A DNA stretch of 64,000 nt, taken from assembly GCF_039872765.1 (NCBI RefSeq), contig NZ_JBDPZC010000017.1:1-64000 (forward strand). Direction: 5' to 3'. The translations under genes were made by a program, and so were the position numbers. The notes beneath the pieces were generated by a model. That model searched no databases and was not told the origin of the DNA. It saw only the letters and a program-made list of their open reading frames with translations. Positions within the stretch are counted from its first letter, which is position 1. Each line of letters opens with the position of its first letter. The DNA is from Roseateles_B flavus (GTDB lineage Bacteria; Pseudomonadota; Gammaproteobacteria; Burkholderiales; Burkholderiaceae_C). This document shows, one piece after another, positions 50,511 through 60,494 of this stretch.

Positions 50511-51983
50511 TCACAGGCTTTGCAGCGAGGCGGGCGCCGTCTGCATGAAGCGCTGCTGGCCGGGCTCGCGCAGCTGCCACTTCTCGGCCAGGGCCATGAA
50601 GCGGGCGGCGGAGACCGGCCGCGAAAACCAGTGGCCCTGGTAGCCCATGCAGCCCATGCTGCGCAGGCAGTCCAGCTGGCGCACGTTCTCCACGCCTTCG
50701 GCCACCACCTCCAGGCCCATGTCCAGGCCCAGGTGCACGATGGTCTCGGCGATGCGGCAGGCGTCGGCGTCGTCGGGCAGGTCATGCACGAAGGACTGGT
50801 CGACCTTGAGCTGGTCCAGGGGCAGGCCACGCAGGCGGCTCAGCGAGGAGAAGCCGGTGCCGAAGTCGTCCAGGGCCAGGCGGATGCCGCGTTCGCGCAT
50901 GCGCTGCATGCGCTCCTGGAGCTGCTCGAAGTTGTCGGAGTAGGCGGACTCGGTCAGCTCGAACTTCAGCAGCCCGGCCTGGGCCAGGGCGGTCGGCACG
51001 GTGGCGATGAGCTTCTCGGTGGCGCTCTCGGACTGCAGCTGGATGGAGCTGACATTGATGGAGATGGGGATGCCATGCAGCGGTCCGCCGTCCTGCCAGG
51101 CGACCAGCAGGCGGCAGACCTGTTCCAGCAGGCGCTGCCCGGCCGGCTCGATCAGCCCGGTGGCTTCGGCGATGGGCACGAACTCGGCGGGCGACACCAG
51201 GCCGCGCTTGGGGTGGCGCCAGCGCATCAGCACCTCGGCGCCGATCAGCTCGCCCTCGGCATTGCACTGGGCCTGGAAGAAGGGCTCGATCTCGCCGGCC
51301 GCGATGCCCCGCGCGAAGTCCAGCTCCTGGGCCGAGGCCTGGCGCGCGTCGCGCAGCATGGTGACGATGCAGGCATAGATCAACAGGGCCGTCAGCACGG
51401 CGACCAGGCCCACGCCGACCTGGCGCGTCTGCAGCGGCACCGTGGGCGTCTCCACGAAGCGCAGCTCGAAGGTCTGCAGCGCGACGAAGGCGCCGAGGAT
51501 CAGCACGGACATCACGCTCAGCAGCCAGCCCGGGCGGTACTGCAGCAGGAAGTAGCTGCAGACGAAGAGCGGGATCAGGTAGAGCTGGGTGCTGCGCGGC
51601 ACGCCGCCTGAGGGCAGGTCCGCCAGCAGGCTCAGGGCCAGCACCACCAGCCAGGCGCAGAAGCAGTAGAACACCGAGGCCGTGCGCGGCAGCCTGTGCT
51701 TCAGCAGCAGCAGCGTGAAGGCGGAGCCGGCGACGGCCATGCCCGGCATGGCGGCCACCCAGGGCCTGCCGATGGAGAGGAAGTGGGCGGCCCAGGGCAG
51801 CGAACCGAGGATGGTCAGCCAGGCCATCACTCGCAGCACATGCTCGCGGCGGCGGGCAAAGGCCTGGGGCACGAGGCCCTCGTTGGACTCCAGGCGCGAC
51901 AGCAGCTGCCAGGCGCCATGCCAGCGCCCGGAGAGATCGGGGGGTCGTGTCGTTGCCAGGCCCGGGCCCTGTGGGCTTCTCAT
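50511..51983 (-). CDS. Membrane EAL-domain c-di-GMP phosphodiesterase
   Basis: A 490-residue protein. Residues 45-215 form five or six membrane helices (VMAWLTILGSLPWAAHFL, TASVFYCFCAWLVVLALSLLA, LLSVMSVLILGAFVALQTF, VGLVAVLTALLIYACIV). The EAL domain follows from about 235 with EVLMRW, SINVSS, FELTES, DDFGTGFSS, LKVDQSF, AEGVEN and YQGHWFSRP, so catalytic residues look complete. No GGDEF is present. AGGGAG lies upstream of the ATG at 51983. It is the first gene left of the next receptor gene. The signal sensed by the membrane part is unknown. Confidence 0.9.
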   Translation of the reverse strand: MRSPQGPGLATTRPPDLSGRWHGAWQLLSRLESNEGLVPQAFARRREHVLRVMAWLTILGSLPWAAHFLSIGRPWVAAMPGMAVAGSAFTLLLLKHRLPRTASVFYCFCAWLVVLALSLLADLPSGGVPRSTQLYLIPLFVCSYFLLQYRPGWLLSVMSVLILGAFVALQTFELRFVETPTVPLQTRQVGVGLVAVLTALLIYACIVTMLRDARQASAQELDFARGIAAGEIEPFFQAQCNAEGELIGAEVLMRWRHPKRGLVSPAEFVPIAEATGLIEPAGQRLLEQVCRLLVAWQDGGPLHGIPISINVSSIQLQSESATEKLIATVPTALAQAGLLKFELTESAYSDNFEQLQERMQRMRERGIRLALDDFGTGFSSLSRLRGLPLDQLKVDQSFVHDLPDDADACRIAETIVHLGLDMGLEVVAEGVENVRQLDCLRSMGCMGYQGHWFSRPVSAARFMALAEKWQLREPGQQRFMQTAPASLQSL

Positions 51984-52154
51984 CGCCGCTCCCTGCTGCG
52001 AATTCGCCGGGCGCGCGACGGCGCCCGTGCCGGGTCCATTGTGCATGCCTGCCTTCGGCCTGACATGACCCGCCGCCCGGACGGACCCCATGCCGGCCCG
52101 GCCGGTGGGCAATCTGCCACAGACCGGCGGGGCGGGCGGGCGCCCTGCGTGAGG

Positions 52155-53702
52155 TCAGCGGCCGCTGCCGGCCAGGCGGAAGCCGCTGACCAGCTCCGCC
52201 AGGCGGCTGGCCTGCTCCTTCAGCGACTCGGCGGCCGCCGCACTCTGCTCCACCAGCGCGGCGTTCTGCTGGGTGGCCTGGTCCAGCTGGGTGACGGCCT
52301 GGTTGACGGCGCCGATGCCGTCGCGCTGCTCCACCGTGCTGGCCGAGATCTCGCCGATGATGTCGCTGACCCGGTTCACGCTGGCCACGATCTCGTCCAT
52401 GGTGCTGCCGGCCTGCTGCACCAGGCGCGAGCCCACTTCGACCCGCTCCACGCTGGCGCCGATCAGGCTCTTGATCTCCTTGGCTGCTTCGGCGCTGCGC
52501 TGGGCCAGGCTGCGCACCTCGGCGGCCACCACCGCGAAGCCGCGGCCCTGCTCGCCCGCGCGCGCCGCCTCCACGGCCGCATTGAGCGCCAGGATGTTGG
52601 TCTGGAAGGCGATGCCATCGATCACGCCGATGATGTCGCTGATGCGGCGCGAGCTGGCATTGATCTCCTCCATGGTGCTGACCACCTGCCCCACGACGGC
52701 GCCGCCGCGCTGGGCCACCTCGGCCGCGCTGCCAGCCAGCTGGTTGGCCGTGGCCGCGCTGTCGGCGCTGTGGCTGACGGTGCCGGTCAGCTGGCCGGTG
52801 GCGCCGGCGGCCTGCTGCAGGTTGGAGGCCGTCTGCTCCGTGCGATGGCTCAGGTCCAGATTGCCCGAGGCGATCTCGGCGCTGGCCGTCTGGATGTTCT
52901 CGGTGCTCTCGCGCACCTCGCTGACGATGCGGTTCAGCGCCTCCTTCATGCGGGAGAGGGCGCGCTGCACCTCGCCGATCTCGTCCTGGCGGCTGCTGTC
53001 CAGGCGGCCGCTGAGGTCGCCATTGCCGATGCGTTCGGCCTCGCCCACCAGGGCCTTGAGCGGGTTCGCGATGGAGCGCACCAGGGACCAGGTGCCCAGC
53101 CCCAGGGCCAGCACGATGACGCCCATCAGTGCGGCCACGCTCCACACCGTGCGCATGCGCTCGTCGCCCGCCCGCTGCTGCATGGCCTGGGCCTTGTCGG
53201 CCTGGATCTGCACAAAGGCCTGCTGGGCTTCGAGGTAGCTGTCCACGGCCTGCTGGATGCGGCCCAGGCCGCTGCGCACGCCGTCGGCGTCACCGGCGGC
53301 CTTGAGCTTGCCGACTTCATTGCGCAGGCCGATGTAGGCCTGGCGCTGCTCGGCGATGCGCTGCATCGCGCGCTTCTCCTCGTCGGAGCTGGCCAGCTCC
53401 TCCAGCTGCTTCTGCAAACCGCTGATCTGCTGTGTGGTGGCCTCGATCATCGGCTTGGCCAGCTTGCTCACCGAGTCGTCGGGCGCGGCCAGGCCCAGGA
53501 TCACTCGCGTCGCATTGGTCTCGGTCATGCCCCGCCAGCGCAGCGAATGGCTCAGCTTGAGCTGCTGGTCCTGCTGCGCCTTCATCGCCTCCTGCAGCAG
53601 GTGCGAGGTGCGCAGGGCCGCGCCGGCCGTCATCAGCACGGTGACCACGGTGAGCGCGATCACCGGCAGCCACAGGCGCGTCGCAATCGACAGATGCTTC
53701 AT
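52155..53702 (-). CDS. Methyl-accepting chemotaxis protein
   Basis: A 515-residue chemoreceptor with TM1 at about residues 11-30, a periplasmic helical domain to about 185, TM2 (VAALMGVIVLALGLGTWSLV), HAMP, and a signalling domain containing IDGIAFQTNILALNAAVEAARAGEQGRGFAVVAAEVR. GGAG seven bases before 53702 selects this start; the ATG four codons upstream is less likely. No CheR tether is present. It is the third receptor gene in 12 kb with no che gene nearby, so it must use chemotaxis proteins encoded elsewhere. Confidence 0.93.
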   Translation of the reverse strand: MKHLSIATRLWLPVIALTVVTVLMTAGAALRTSHLLQEAMKAQQDQQLKLSHSLRWRGMTETNATRVILGLAAPDDSVSKLAKPMIEATTQQISGLQKQLEELASSDEEKRAMQRIAEQRQAYIGLRNEVGKLKAAGDADGVRSGLGRIQQAVDSYLEAQQAFVQIQADKAQAMQQRAGDERMRTVWSVAALMGVIVLALGLGTWSLVRSIANPLKALVGEAERIGNGDLSGRLDSSRQDEIGEVQRALSRMKEALNRIVSEVRESTENIQTASAEIASGNLDLSHRTEQTASNLQQAAGATGQLTGTVSHSADSAATANQLAGSAAEVAQRGGAVVGQVVSTMEEINASSRRISDIIGVIDGIAFQTNILALNAAVEAARAGEQGRGFAVVAAEVRSLAQRSAEAAKEIKSLIGASVERVEVGSRLVQQAGSTMDEIVASVNRVSDIIGEISASTVEQRDGIGAVNQAVTQLDQATQQNAALVEQSAAAAESLKEQASRLAELVSGFRLAGSGR

Positions 53703-53879
53703 GGGCGTCTCCACTGAATCTTGTTGGCTTGCTCGGGCGTCGGATGCCGCCCGCGTGCCGATGATGATTCAGACGCGCCCGCACCGGTAGCATTCCCTGG
53801 CGGGATCTGAGGCATTTCCGCTACGGCCGCGTCGGGAACGCTGGTAGGCTCCCGCTGTTTCCAGCGCAGCCTCCCTCCC

Positions 53880-54656
53880 ATGAGCTTTCTGGCCATCGAC
53901 ATCGGCAACACCCGCCTCAAATGGGCGCTCTACGCATCGCCCCAGCCGGGCGCGGTGGTGCTGGCCCATGGCGCCGTGTTCCTGGAGAACATCGAGCGCC
54001 TCGCGGAGGACGAATGGCGGCGCCTGCCCGCGCCCCGCAGCATGCTGGGCTGCAATGTGGCCGGCGATGCCGTGCGGCACCGGGTCGAGGAGCAGATCGA
54101 GCAGATGGAGTCCTGGGACCTGGAACCGCGCTGGGTCCATTCCTCGCACCAGGCCGGCGGCATCATCAACGGCTACGACCACCCGGGGCGGCTGGGCGCA
54201 GACCGCTTCGTGGCCCTGGTCGGGGCCCGCTCCCACGTGATGCAGCGCGGCGCACCGCGGGCCGTGCTGGTGGTGATGGTGGGCACGGCCGTGACGGTGG
54301 ATGCCGTCGACGCCGAGGGCAACTTCCTCGGCGGCCTCATCCTGCCCGGCCACGGCATCATGCTGCGCGCCCTGGAGAGCGGCACGGCCGGCCTGCGCGT
54401 GCCCACCGGCGAGGTGCGCGCCTTCCCCACCAACACCTCGGACGCCCTGACCAGCGGTGGCACCTATGCCATCACCGGCGCCATCGAGCGCATGCACCGC
54501 CACCTGGGTCAGCGTGCCGGCCATGAGCCCCTGACCCTGATGACGGGCGGCGCGGGCTGGAAGGTCGCGCCGGCCCTGGAGGTGCGCCACGAGCTGGTCG
54601 AGAGCCTGCTCTTCGACGGCATCCTGGCGCTGCAGGCGCATCGCCTGGCGCTCTGA
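53880..54656 (+). CDS. coaX: Type III pantothenate kinase
   Basis: A 258-residue CoaX enzyme that phosphorylates pantothenate in the first step of CoA synthesis; type III enzymes use ATP with a monovalent cation and resist CoA feedback. Signature motifs are the N-terminal FLAIDIGNTRLKWAL, GADRFVALVGA, MVGTAVTVDAVD with its catalytic Asp, and FLGGLILPGHGIML. No clear ribosome site precedes the ATG, but the N-terminus fits the family exactly. In betaproteobacteria it often neighbours birA, which is not seen here. Confidence 0.95.
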   Translation: MSFLAIDIGNTRLKWALYASPQPGAVVLAHGAVFLENIERLAEDEWRRLPAPRSMLGCNVAGDAVRHRVEEQIEQMESWDLEPRWVHSSHQAGGIINGYDHPGRLGADRFVALVGARSHVMQRGAPRAVLVVMVGTAVTVDAVDAEGNFLGGLILPGHGIMLRALESGTAGLRVPTGEVRAFPTNTSDALTSGGTYAITGAIERMHRHLGQRAGHEPLTLMTGGAGWKVAPALEVRHELVESLLFDGILALQAHRLAL

Positions 54657-54678
54657 GCGCCGCACCGCCCCGGCGGGG

Positions 54679-56265
54679 CTAGGCCCGGCCGCGCCGCAGG
54701 GCCAGCAGCCCGAGGCTTGTCAGGCCGACCAGGGCATAGACGCCGGCCGTCAGCGGCAGAGCGCGGCCATTGAAACCCATCAGGTCAAGCCAGGGAAAGA
54801 TCGAGGCCTGGGTGGCGGCATAGAGCCAGAACAGGAACAGGGCCAGGAAGGTGCGCGAACCGGCGGTCCAGTGACCCAGCAGGGCGCTGAGGCTGCTCAG
54901 CAGCAGCAGGCCGCTGAGCAGAGCCAGCGCCTGCAGGGGCGCCTGCATCCCCCAGCGCAGCAGGACCGGCGCATGGAACAGCAGCCCCAGCAGCGCCGCG
55001 CTGGCAAAGGGGATCAGCCGCCTGCGCTCGGGGCCGCCCGGCGCCACGGCGGCCAGCGCCAGCGTGCGTACCTGGTGGTCCTGCGCGCCCAGGCCGCAGA
55101 CCATCACGCCCCAGCAGGCCGTGGAGACCAGCACCACCGGCCCGAGCGAAGCCAGGGGAAGGCTGAGGCCCAGGACCATCATCAGGGGCAGGGCCAGCAG
55201 CGCCCAGGGCTGGCCGACCAGGGCCAGGCAGACATGGGCCAGCACCTGGCCGGGCCAACCGGGCACCCGGGCGCACAGCGGCAGCAGGCGGCCCGCCAGG
55301 CGAGCCAAGGGCTGCTGGGCGGTGACCAGCGCCGTGCGCCAGCGAGAGCCCGTCTTTGCCGCCGCGGGCCGGACGCGGTCCGGGTCGTAGCGGTGGAAGA
55401 GCCAGAGGGCCGGCAGCAGCGGCAAAAGGGCCAGCCCGGCCGAGGCCAGCCGCAGGGCGACCAGCGGCCAGGACCACACGCCTTCGGGGAGCTGGCCCAC
55501 GCCCAAGGCCGGATCGAAACTGGAGACGCCGATGCTCACGCTGTCCGTGCCCGTCAGCTGGCCCAGGCGAAGCGCCAGCGCCGACATGCCCGACAGGTCC
55601 AGGGCCAGCAGCGGGCGCAGCGCATGCTGGCCCTCCTCGAGAGTGAAGGGCAGGGCCGCGAACTGGCCCACCCAGCAGGCGAAGAAGAACAGGTCGCCCC
55701 GGCGTCGCATCAGGGGGGCCCAGGCGTCGCACAGCAGGGCCACGCTGGCACACAGCAGCAGCGGCGGGCCCATGCCCAGCAGCCACATGGCCAGGTAGGG
55801 GCCCAGCTGCAGCGGGGCCTCGCCGTGCATCAGCTGCAGCAACATCACCGTGAGGAGGTCGACGCCGGCCAGCGTCATCAGGAAGGCCACGGCGCCGAGC
55901 CATCGGCTCAGCAACAGTCCGAAGGCCGATGCCGGCGCCGTCGCCAGCAGGGCGGCCGCCCCATGCTGCAGGTCCTGCTGCGTGCGCCCGCGGACCAGGA
56001 AGAAGCCCAGCAGGCCGAAGAGCAGGTTGCCCATCATGCCGCCGCCGACCGACAGCGTGTGGCTGTCATAGAGCATGCGCTGGTCCTTGACGGCGAACAG
56101 GGTCACCTCGCCGGTGTTGTCGGGAATCATGAGCCAGCTGGCGGCGATCACCAGCCCAAGGATGAGCAGGCTGGAGCTGCGGCGCGCCCGCAGCAGCCAC
56201 TCGTGGCGCGCGAGCGTGAGCACGAGGCCGAGCTTCCCGCCGACGATGCCGTGGCGGGCGCTCAT
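54679..56265 (-). CDS. ABC transporter permease (ABC-2 type)
   Basis: A 528-residue integral membrane protein with about twelve hydrophobic segments and a large extracytoplasmic loop near residues 35-75 (DNTGEVTLFAVKDQRMLYDSHTLSVGG). The sequence gives no precise subfamily beyond ABC-2-like exporters. Its ATG overlaps the ATPase stop (ATGA), so the two are translationally coupled as one exporter. The substrate is unknown. Confidence 0.85.
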   Translation of the reverse strand: MSARHGIVGGKLGLVLTLARHEWLLRARRSSSLLILGLVIAASWLMIPDNTGEVTLFAVKDQRMLYDSHTLSVGGGMMGNLLFGLLGFFLVRGRTQQDLQHGAAALLATAPASAFGLLLSRWLGAVAFLMTLAGVDLLTVMLLQLMHGEAPLQLGPYLAMWLLGMGPPLLLCASVALLCDAWAPLMRRRGDLFFFACWVGQFAALPFTLEEGQHALRPLLALDLSGMSALALRLGQLTGTDSVSIGVSSFDPALGVGQLPEGVWSWPLVALRLASAGLALLPLLPALWLFHRYDPDRVRPAAAKTGSRWRTALVTAQQPLARLAGRLLPLCARVPGWPGQVLAHVCLALVGQPWALLALPLMMVLGLSLPLASLGPVVLVSTACWGVMVCGLGAQDHQVRTLALAAVAPGGPERRRLIPFASAALLGLLFHAPVLLRWGMQAPLQALALLSGLLLLSSLSALLGHWTAGSRTFLALFLFWLYAATQASIFPWLDLMGFNGRALPLTAGVYALVGLTSLGLLALRRGRA

Positions 56266-57137
56266 GCTGCCATCCCCAGGCCCTGCGTGTCCGCATAACG
56301 CTGCGCCATCAGGGCCTCCTCGAGGCTGGGCAGGGCGGCCTGGGCCTCGGCGCAGGGGCGTTCCGTGTGGGCCATGCGGACCTGGATCAGGCCACCCTGG
56401 CGTTGGGCCTGCAGCACATGCACCTGCTGGCGCAGGGCCTCGTAGTGGCCGGGCTCCAGCAGGGCGGTCCAGACCTGACCCTCGGCCCGTGCCATCAGCG
56501 CCTCGGGGCTGCTGAAGGCCAGCAGGCGGCCGCGGCGCAGGATGGCCAGGTGGGTGGCCATGTTCTCGATGTCCGAGACGATGTGGGTGGAGACGATCAC
56601 CAGGCGCGAGAAGCCCAGCTCGGACAGCAGCTGGCGGAAGCGCAGGCGCTCCTCGGGGTCCAGGCCGGCGGTGGGCTCGTCGACGATCAGCACGTCCGGG
56701 TCGTTGAGCAGGGCCTGCGCGATGCCCAGGCGCTGGCGCATGCCGCCCGAGAAGCCGGCGGCCAGGCGGTCGGCCTGCTCGTGAAGGTTGACCAGCTCCA
56801 GCAGCTGCTGGATGCGGCGGCCATCGCGCACGCCCTTGAGCGCGGCAAAGTACTGCAGGAACTCGCGTGCCGTCAGCTGCGGGTAGACGCCGAAGTCCTG
56901 CGGCAGGTAGCCCAGGCGGCGGCGCATCAGCTCGGGGCGGGCGACGATGTCCTGGCCGTCCAGCAGGATGCGCCCCTGGCTCGGCCGGCTGAGCGTGGCC
57001 AGCATCTGCATCAGCGTGGTCTTGCCCGCACCGTTATGGCCGACCAGGCCCACCAGGCCGGCGCCCAGTTCCAGGTTGAGGCCATCGATGGCCCGGTGGT
57101 CTCCGAATGTCTTGACCAGGTCTTGAATGCTCAGCAT
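56262..57137 (-). CDS. ABC transporter ATP-binding protein
   Basis: A 291-residue ATPase with Walker A GHNGAGKTTLMQ, Q-loop GYLPQDFGVYPQLTAREFL, signature FSGGMRQRLGIAQAL, Walker B VLIVDEPTAGLDPEE and an H-loop His in VSTHIVSD. It resembles ATPases of ABC-2 exporters. The roughly 90-residue C-terminal extension is uncommon for a minimal subunit and may be regulatory. It is the first gene of the pair with the overlapping permease. Confidence 0.93.
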   Translation of the reverse strand: MLSIQDLVKTFGDHRAIDGLNLELGAGLVGLVGHNGAGKTTLMQMLATLSRPSQGRILLDGQDIVARPELMRRRLGYLPQDFGVYPQLTAREFLQYFAALKGVRDGRRIQQLLELVNLHEQADRLAAGFSGGMRQRLGIAQALLNDPDVLIVDEPTAGLDPEERLRFRQLLSELGFSRLVIVSTHIVSDIENMATHLAILRRGRLLAFSSPEALMARAEGQVWTALLEPGHYEALRQQVHVLQAQRQGGLIQVRMAHTERPCAEAQAALPSLEEALMAQRYADTQGLGMAA

Positions 57138-57292
57138 GCCGCCTCCTCATGAATCTGGCGCGCAGCGTAGCGAGGCGACCCCGGCGGGGCACGGGGATTC
57201 AGACAGAGTGGCGCGGCGGGCGGACAGGCTGCACCGGCGCAGCCATGGCCGTGGCGTGAGAAGCGTGGGGCGTGGCGACGCGCGGCGCGCGC

Positions 57293-58084
57293 CTAGTCCG
57301 GACGCTTGAGCTGGCGGAGCTCCTCGCGCACGGCGCCGAGCTCCTCATGCACGGAGCGCAGCTGGGCGTGCAGGTCGCGCAGGATGTCCTTCTCGACCTC
57401 CCGTTCAGTGTTTTCCACCCACATGGCCGCGATGGCGGCGGTGACCAGGGAGAGCACCGCATAGCCCAGCAGCACCACGAAGACCGAGAAGATCTTGGCG
57501 GCAGCCGTGGTGGGCACGATGTCGCCATAGCCCACGGTGGCGGCGGTAGTGAAGGCCAGCCACATGCCGTCGGCCGGCGTCTTCACGCGCGGCTCCAGCA
57601 CCCAGAAGCCCACGCCGCAGAACAGCAGCACCATCAGGGCCAGCAGCAGGAGGTAGCCCAGGCCGCCACGCGTGACCCAGCTCTTGATGGCCCAGACCAT
57701 CCTCAGCAGGGTCAGCAGCGAGACGAAGAGCCGCCCCGCCAGCGCCAGGCCCGACTCGGCGCTAGGCGGCAGCAGCGCGGAGGCCAGCAGGCCGGCCATC
57801 AGCACCAGGTCCAGCATATTGCTGCGCCAGTACTGCTGCGGATGCGAGCACAGCCTTCCTACGCGCCACAGCGACAGGCCCACGAGGCCCGCCGCCGCCA
57901 GGTAGATGGCGATGGCCAGCGGCGTGGGCAGGCTCTCGATCAGTTCGATGTAGAAGGCCGGGATGGTGCACAGCAGGGCGACCAGCACCGGCCAGCGCCA
58001 GCGCTGCTCCGCGTGCGTGGCGGCGGTGTTGAGCTGGCTGGGCCGGGAGAGGCCCCAGCTGCGGGTGCTGATGCGATGCGGCAT
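57293..58084 (-). CDS. Two-TM pore potassium channel
   Basis: A 263-residue ion channel. The selectivity filter TVGYGD sits in AFTTAATVGYGDIVP between pore helices (LLLLALMVLLFCGVGFWVL and FSVFVVLLGYAVLSLVTAAIAAM). Several further N-terminal hydrophobic segments may form a voltage-sensor-like region, though no S4 arginine ladder is clear. The C-terminus (EREVEKDILRDLHAQLRSVHEELGAVREELRQL) is a coiled coil that could assemble the tetramer. K+ selectivity follows from the filter. Confidence 0.9.
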   Translation of the reverse strand: MPHRISTRSWGLSRPSQLNTAATHAEQRWRWPVLVALLCTIPAFYIELIESLPTPLAIAIYLAAAGLVGLSLWRVGRLCSHPQQYWRSNMLDLVLMAGLLASALLPPSAESGLALAGRLFVSLLTLLRMVWAIKSWVTRGGLGYLLLLALMVLLFCGVGFWVLEPRVKTPADGMWLAFTTAATVGYGDIVPTTAAAKIFSVFVVLLGYAVLSLVTAAIAAMWVENTEREVEKDILRDLHAQLRSVHEELGAVREELRQLKRPD

Positions 58085-58142
58085 CCGGCAAGCCTAAGCC
58101 GTGCCAGGTCTTGCCGGCTTGATGTCCGTCAAGCAGTCGGCC

Positions 58143-59492
<1,350 letters not shown>

Positions 59493-59524
59493 GGGGCGTC
59501 CTCGTTCGGTGCGATGGCGTGCGC

Positions 59525-60097
59525 TCAGGCGCGGGCGACGCCGTCCAGCGTCTCGAGGGTGTGGTTCTGGTTGGTGTAGATGCAGAGGTCGCCGGCGATC
59601 TCCAGGGATCGCTTGACGATGTCCGCCGCGCCCAGCTCGCTGTGCTGCAGCAGGGCGCGCGCGGCGGCCTGCGCATAGGCACCGCCCGAGCCGATGGCCA
59701 CGATGCCCAGCTCGGGCTCCAGCACGTCGCCATTGCCGGAGATGATCAGCGAGGTCTCGGCGTCCGCCACGGCCAGCATGGCCTCCAGGCGGCGCAGCAC
59801 CCGGTCCGTGCGCCAGTCCCGCGTGAGCTCCACGGCGGCCCGCACCAGGTGCCCCTGGTGCTTCTCCAGCTTGGACTCGAAGCGCTCGAAGAGGGTGAAG
59901 GCGTCAGCCGTGGCGCCGGCAAAGCCTGCCAGCACGCGCTCCTTGTAGAGCTTGCGCACCTTGCGCGCGCTCGCCTTCACGACGATATGGCCCAGCGTCA
60001 CCTGGCCGTCACCCCCGATGGCGACCTGGCCGTTGCGGCGCACGCTGACGATGGTGGTCCCATGGAACACCGGATCTTGGGAAGCGGATGCAGTCAT
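59525..60097 (-). CDS. hslV: HslV peptidase subunit of HslUV protease
   Basis: A 190-residue threonine peptidase. The mature N-terminal Thr lies in HG-TTIVSVRRNG after a propeptide of about 13 residues; GGDGQVTLG, KVRKLYKERVLAGFAG and AIGSGGAYAQAAARAL are typical HslV blocks. I start it at 60097, where GGA is suitably spaced; an ATG two codons upstream has GGA too close. It is the first gene of hslVU. The upstream gap contains a Burkholderiales-type intergenic repeat, and I see no unambiguous sigma-32 promoter. Confidence 0.96.
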   Translation of the reverse strand: MTASASQDPVFHGTTIVSVRRNGQVAIGGDGQVTLGHIVVKASARKVRKLYKERVLAGFAGATADAFTLFERFESKLEKHQGHLVRAAVELTRDWRTDRVLRRLEAMLAVADAETSLIISGNGDVLEPELGIVAIGSGGAYAQAAARALLQHSELGAADIVKRSLEIAGDLCIYTNQNHTLETLDGVARA

Positions 60098-60494
60098 AGC
60101 CATTCCAGCTGAGGGCGGGAAGGGCATTTTCAAGCCGATGCCCCCAGGTCCGTCAGTGCTTGAGCTCAGGGGAAGGGGGAGGGCGGCGCAGCTTGCTTGC
60201 AGGGACCATATGTGGCTGCTGGCTATGCGATCTGACGGCCCTGCATGCGCCAGGCGGAGCATCCCGCCTCAGGAAACAGTGTCGCGATGCTGTGAGCCCT
60301 CATCGGACCCTTTCAGCGCCTAGGGCCTTGAAGGCCCAGCGACGGAGCATCACGCGCCGCTCACGGCACCCCCCAGACAAAGAGCACTCGGCGCAGCCGG
60401 TGCTCGCCCCGCACGAACACCGCCGATCCGGCTTTGCCGGGCGGTCGGTGGTGCCCCCTTGAGGGGGCCGGCGAAGCCGGTAGGGGGTGGTCAA
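60098..60494. repeat. Intergenic region with hairpin-rich repeat
   Basis: This 397-bp gap holds no gene. At 60428-60480 lie CCGGCTTTGCCGG, CCCCCTTGAGGGGG and CCGGCGAAGCCGG, three short hairpins ending in TAGGGGG; this set matches a dispersed repeat I know from Burkholderiales intergenic regions. GGGCCTTGAAGGCCC (60323-60337) is another palindrome. The part nearest hslV probably contains its promoter. Confidence 0.6.

Noticed and set aside
53703..53879. Gap before coaX checked for a sigma-28 promoter of the divergent chemoreceptor gene
   Set aside because: No GCCGATAA-like box at suitable spacing was found on the leftward strand.
57138..57292. Gap between the ABC and channel genes checked for a small gene
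   Set aside because: No start with a ribosome site and no conserved-looking peptide in either strand.
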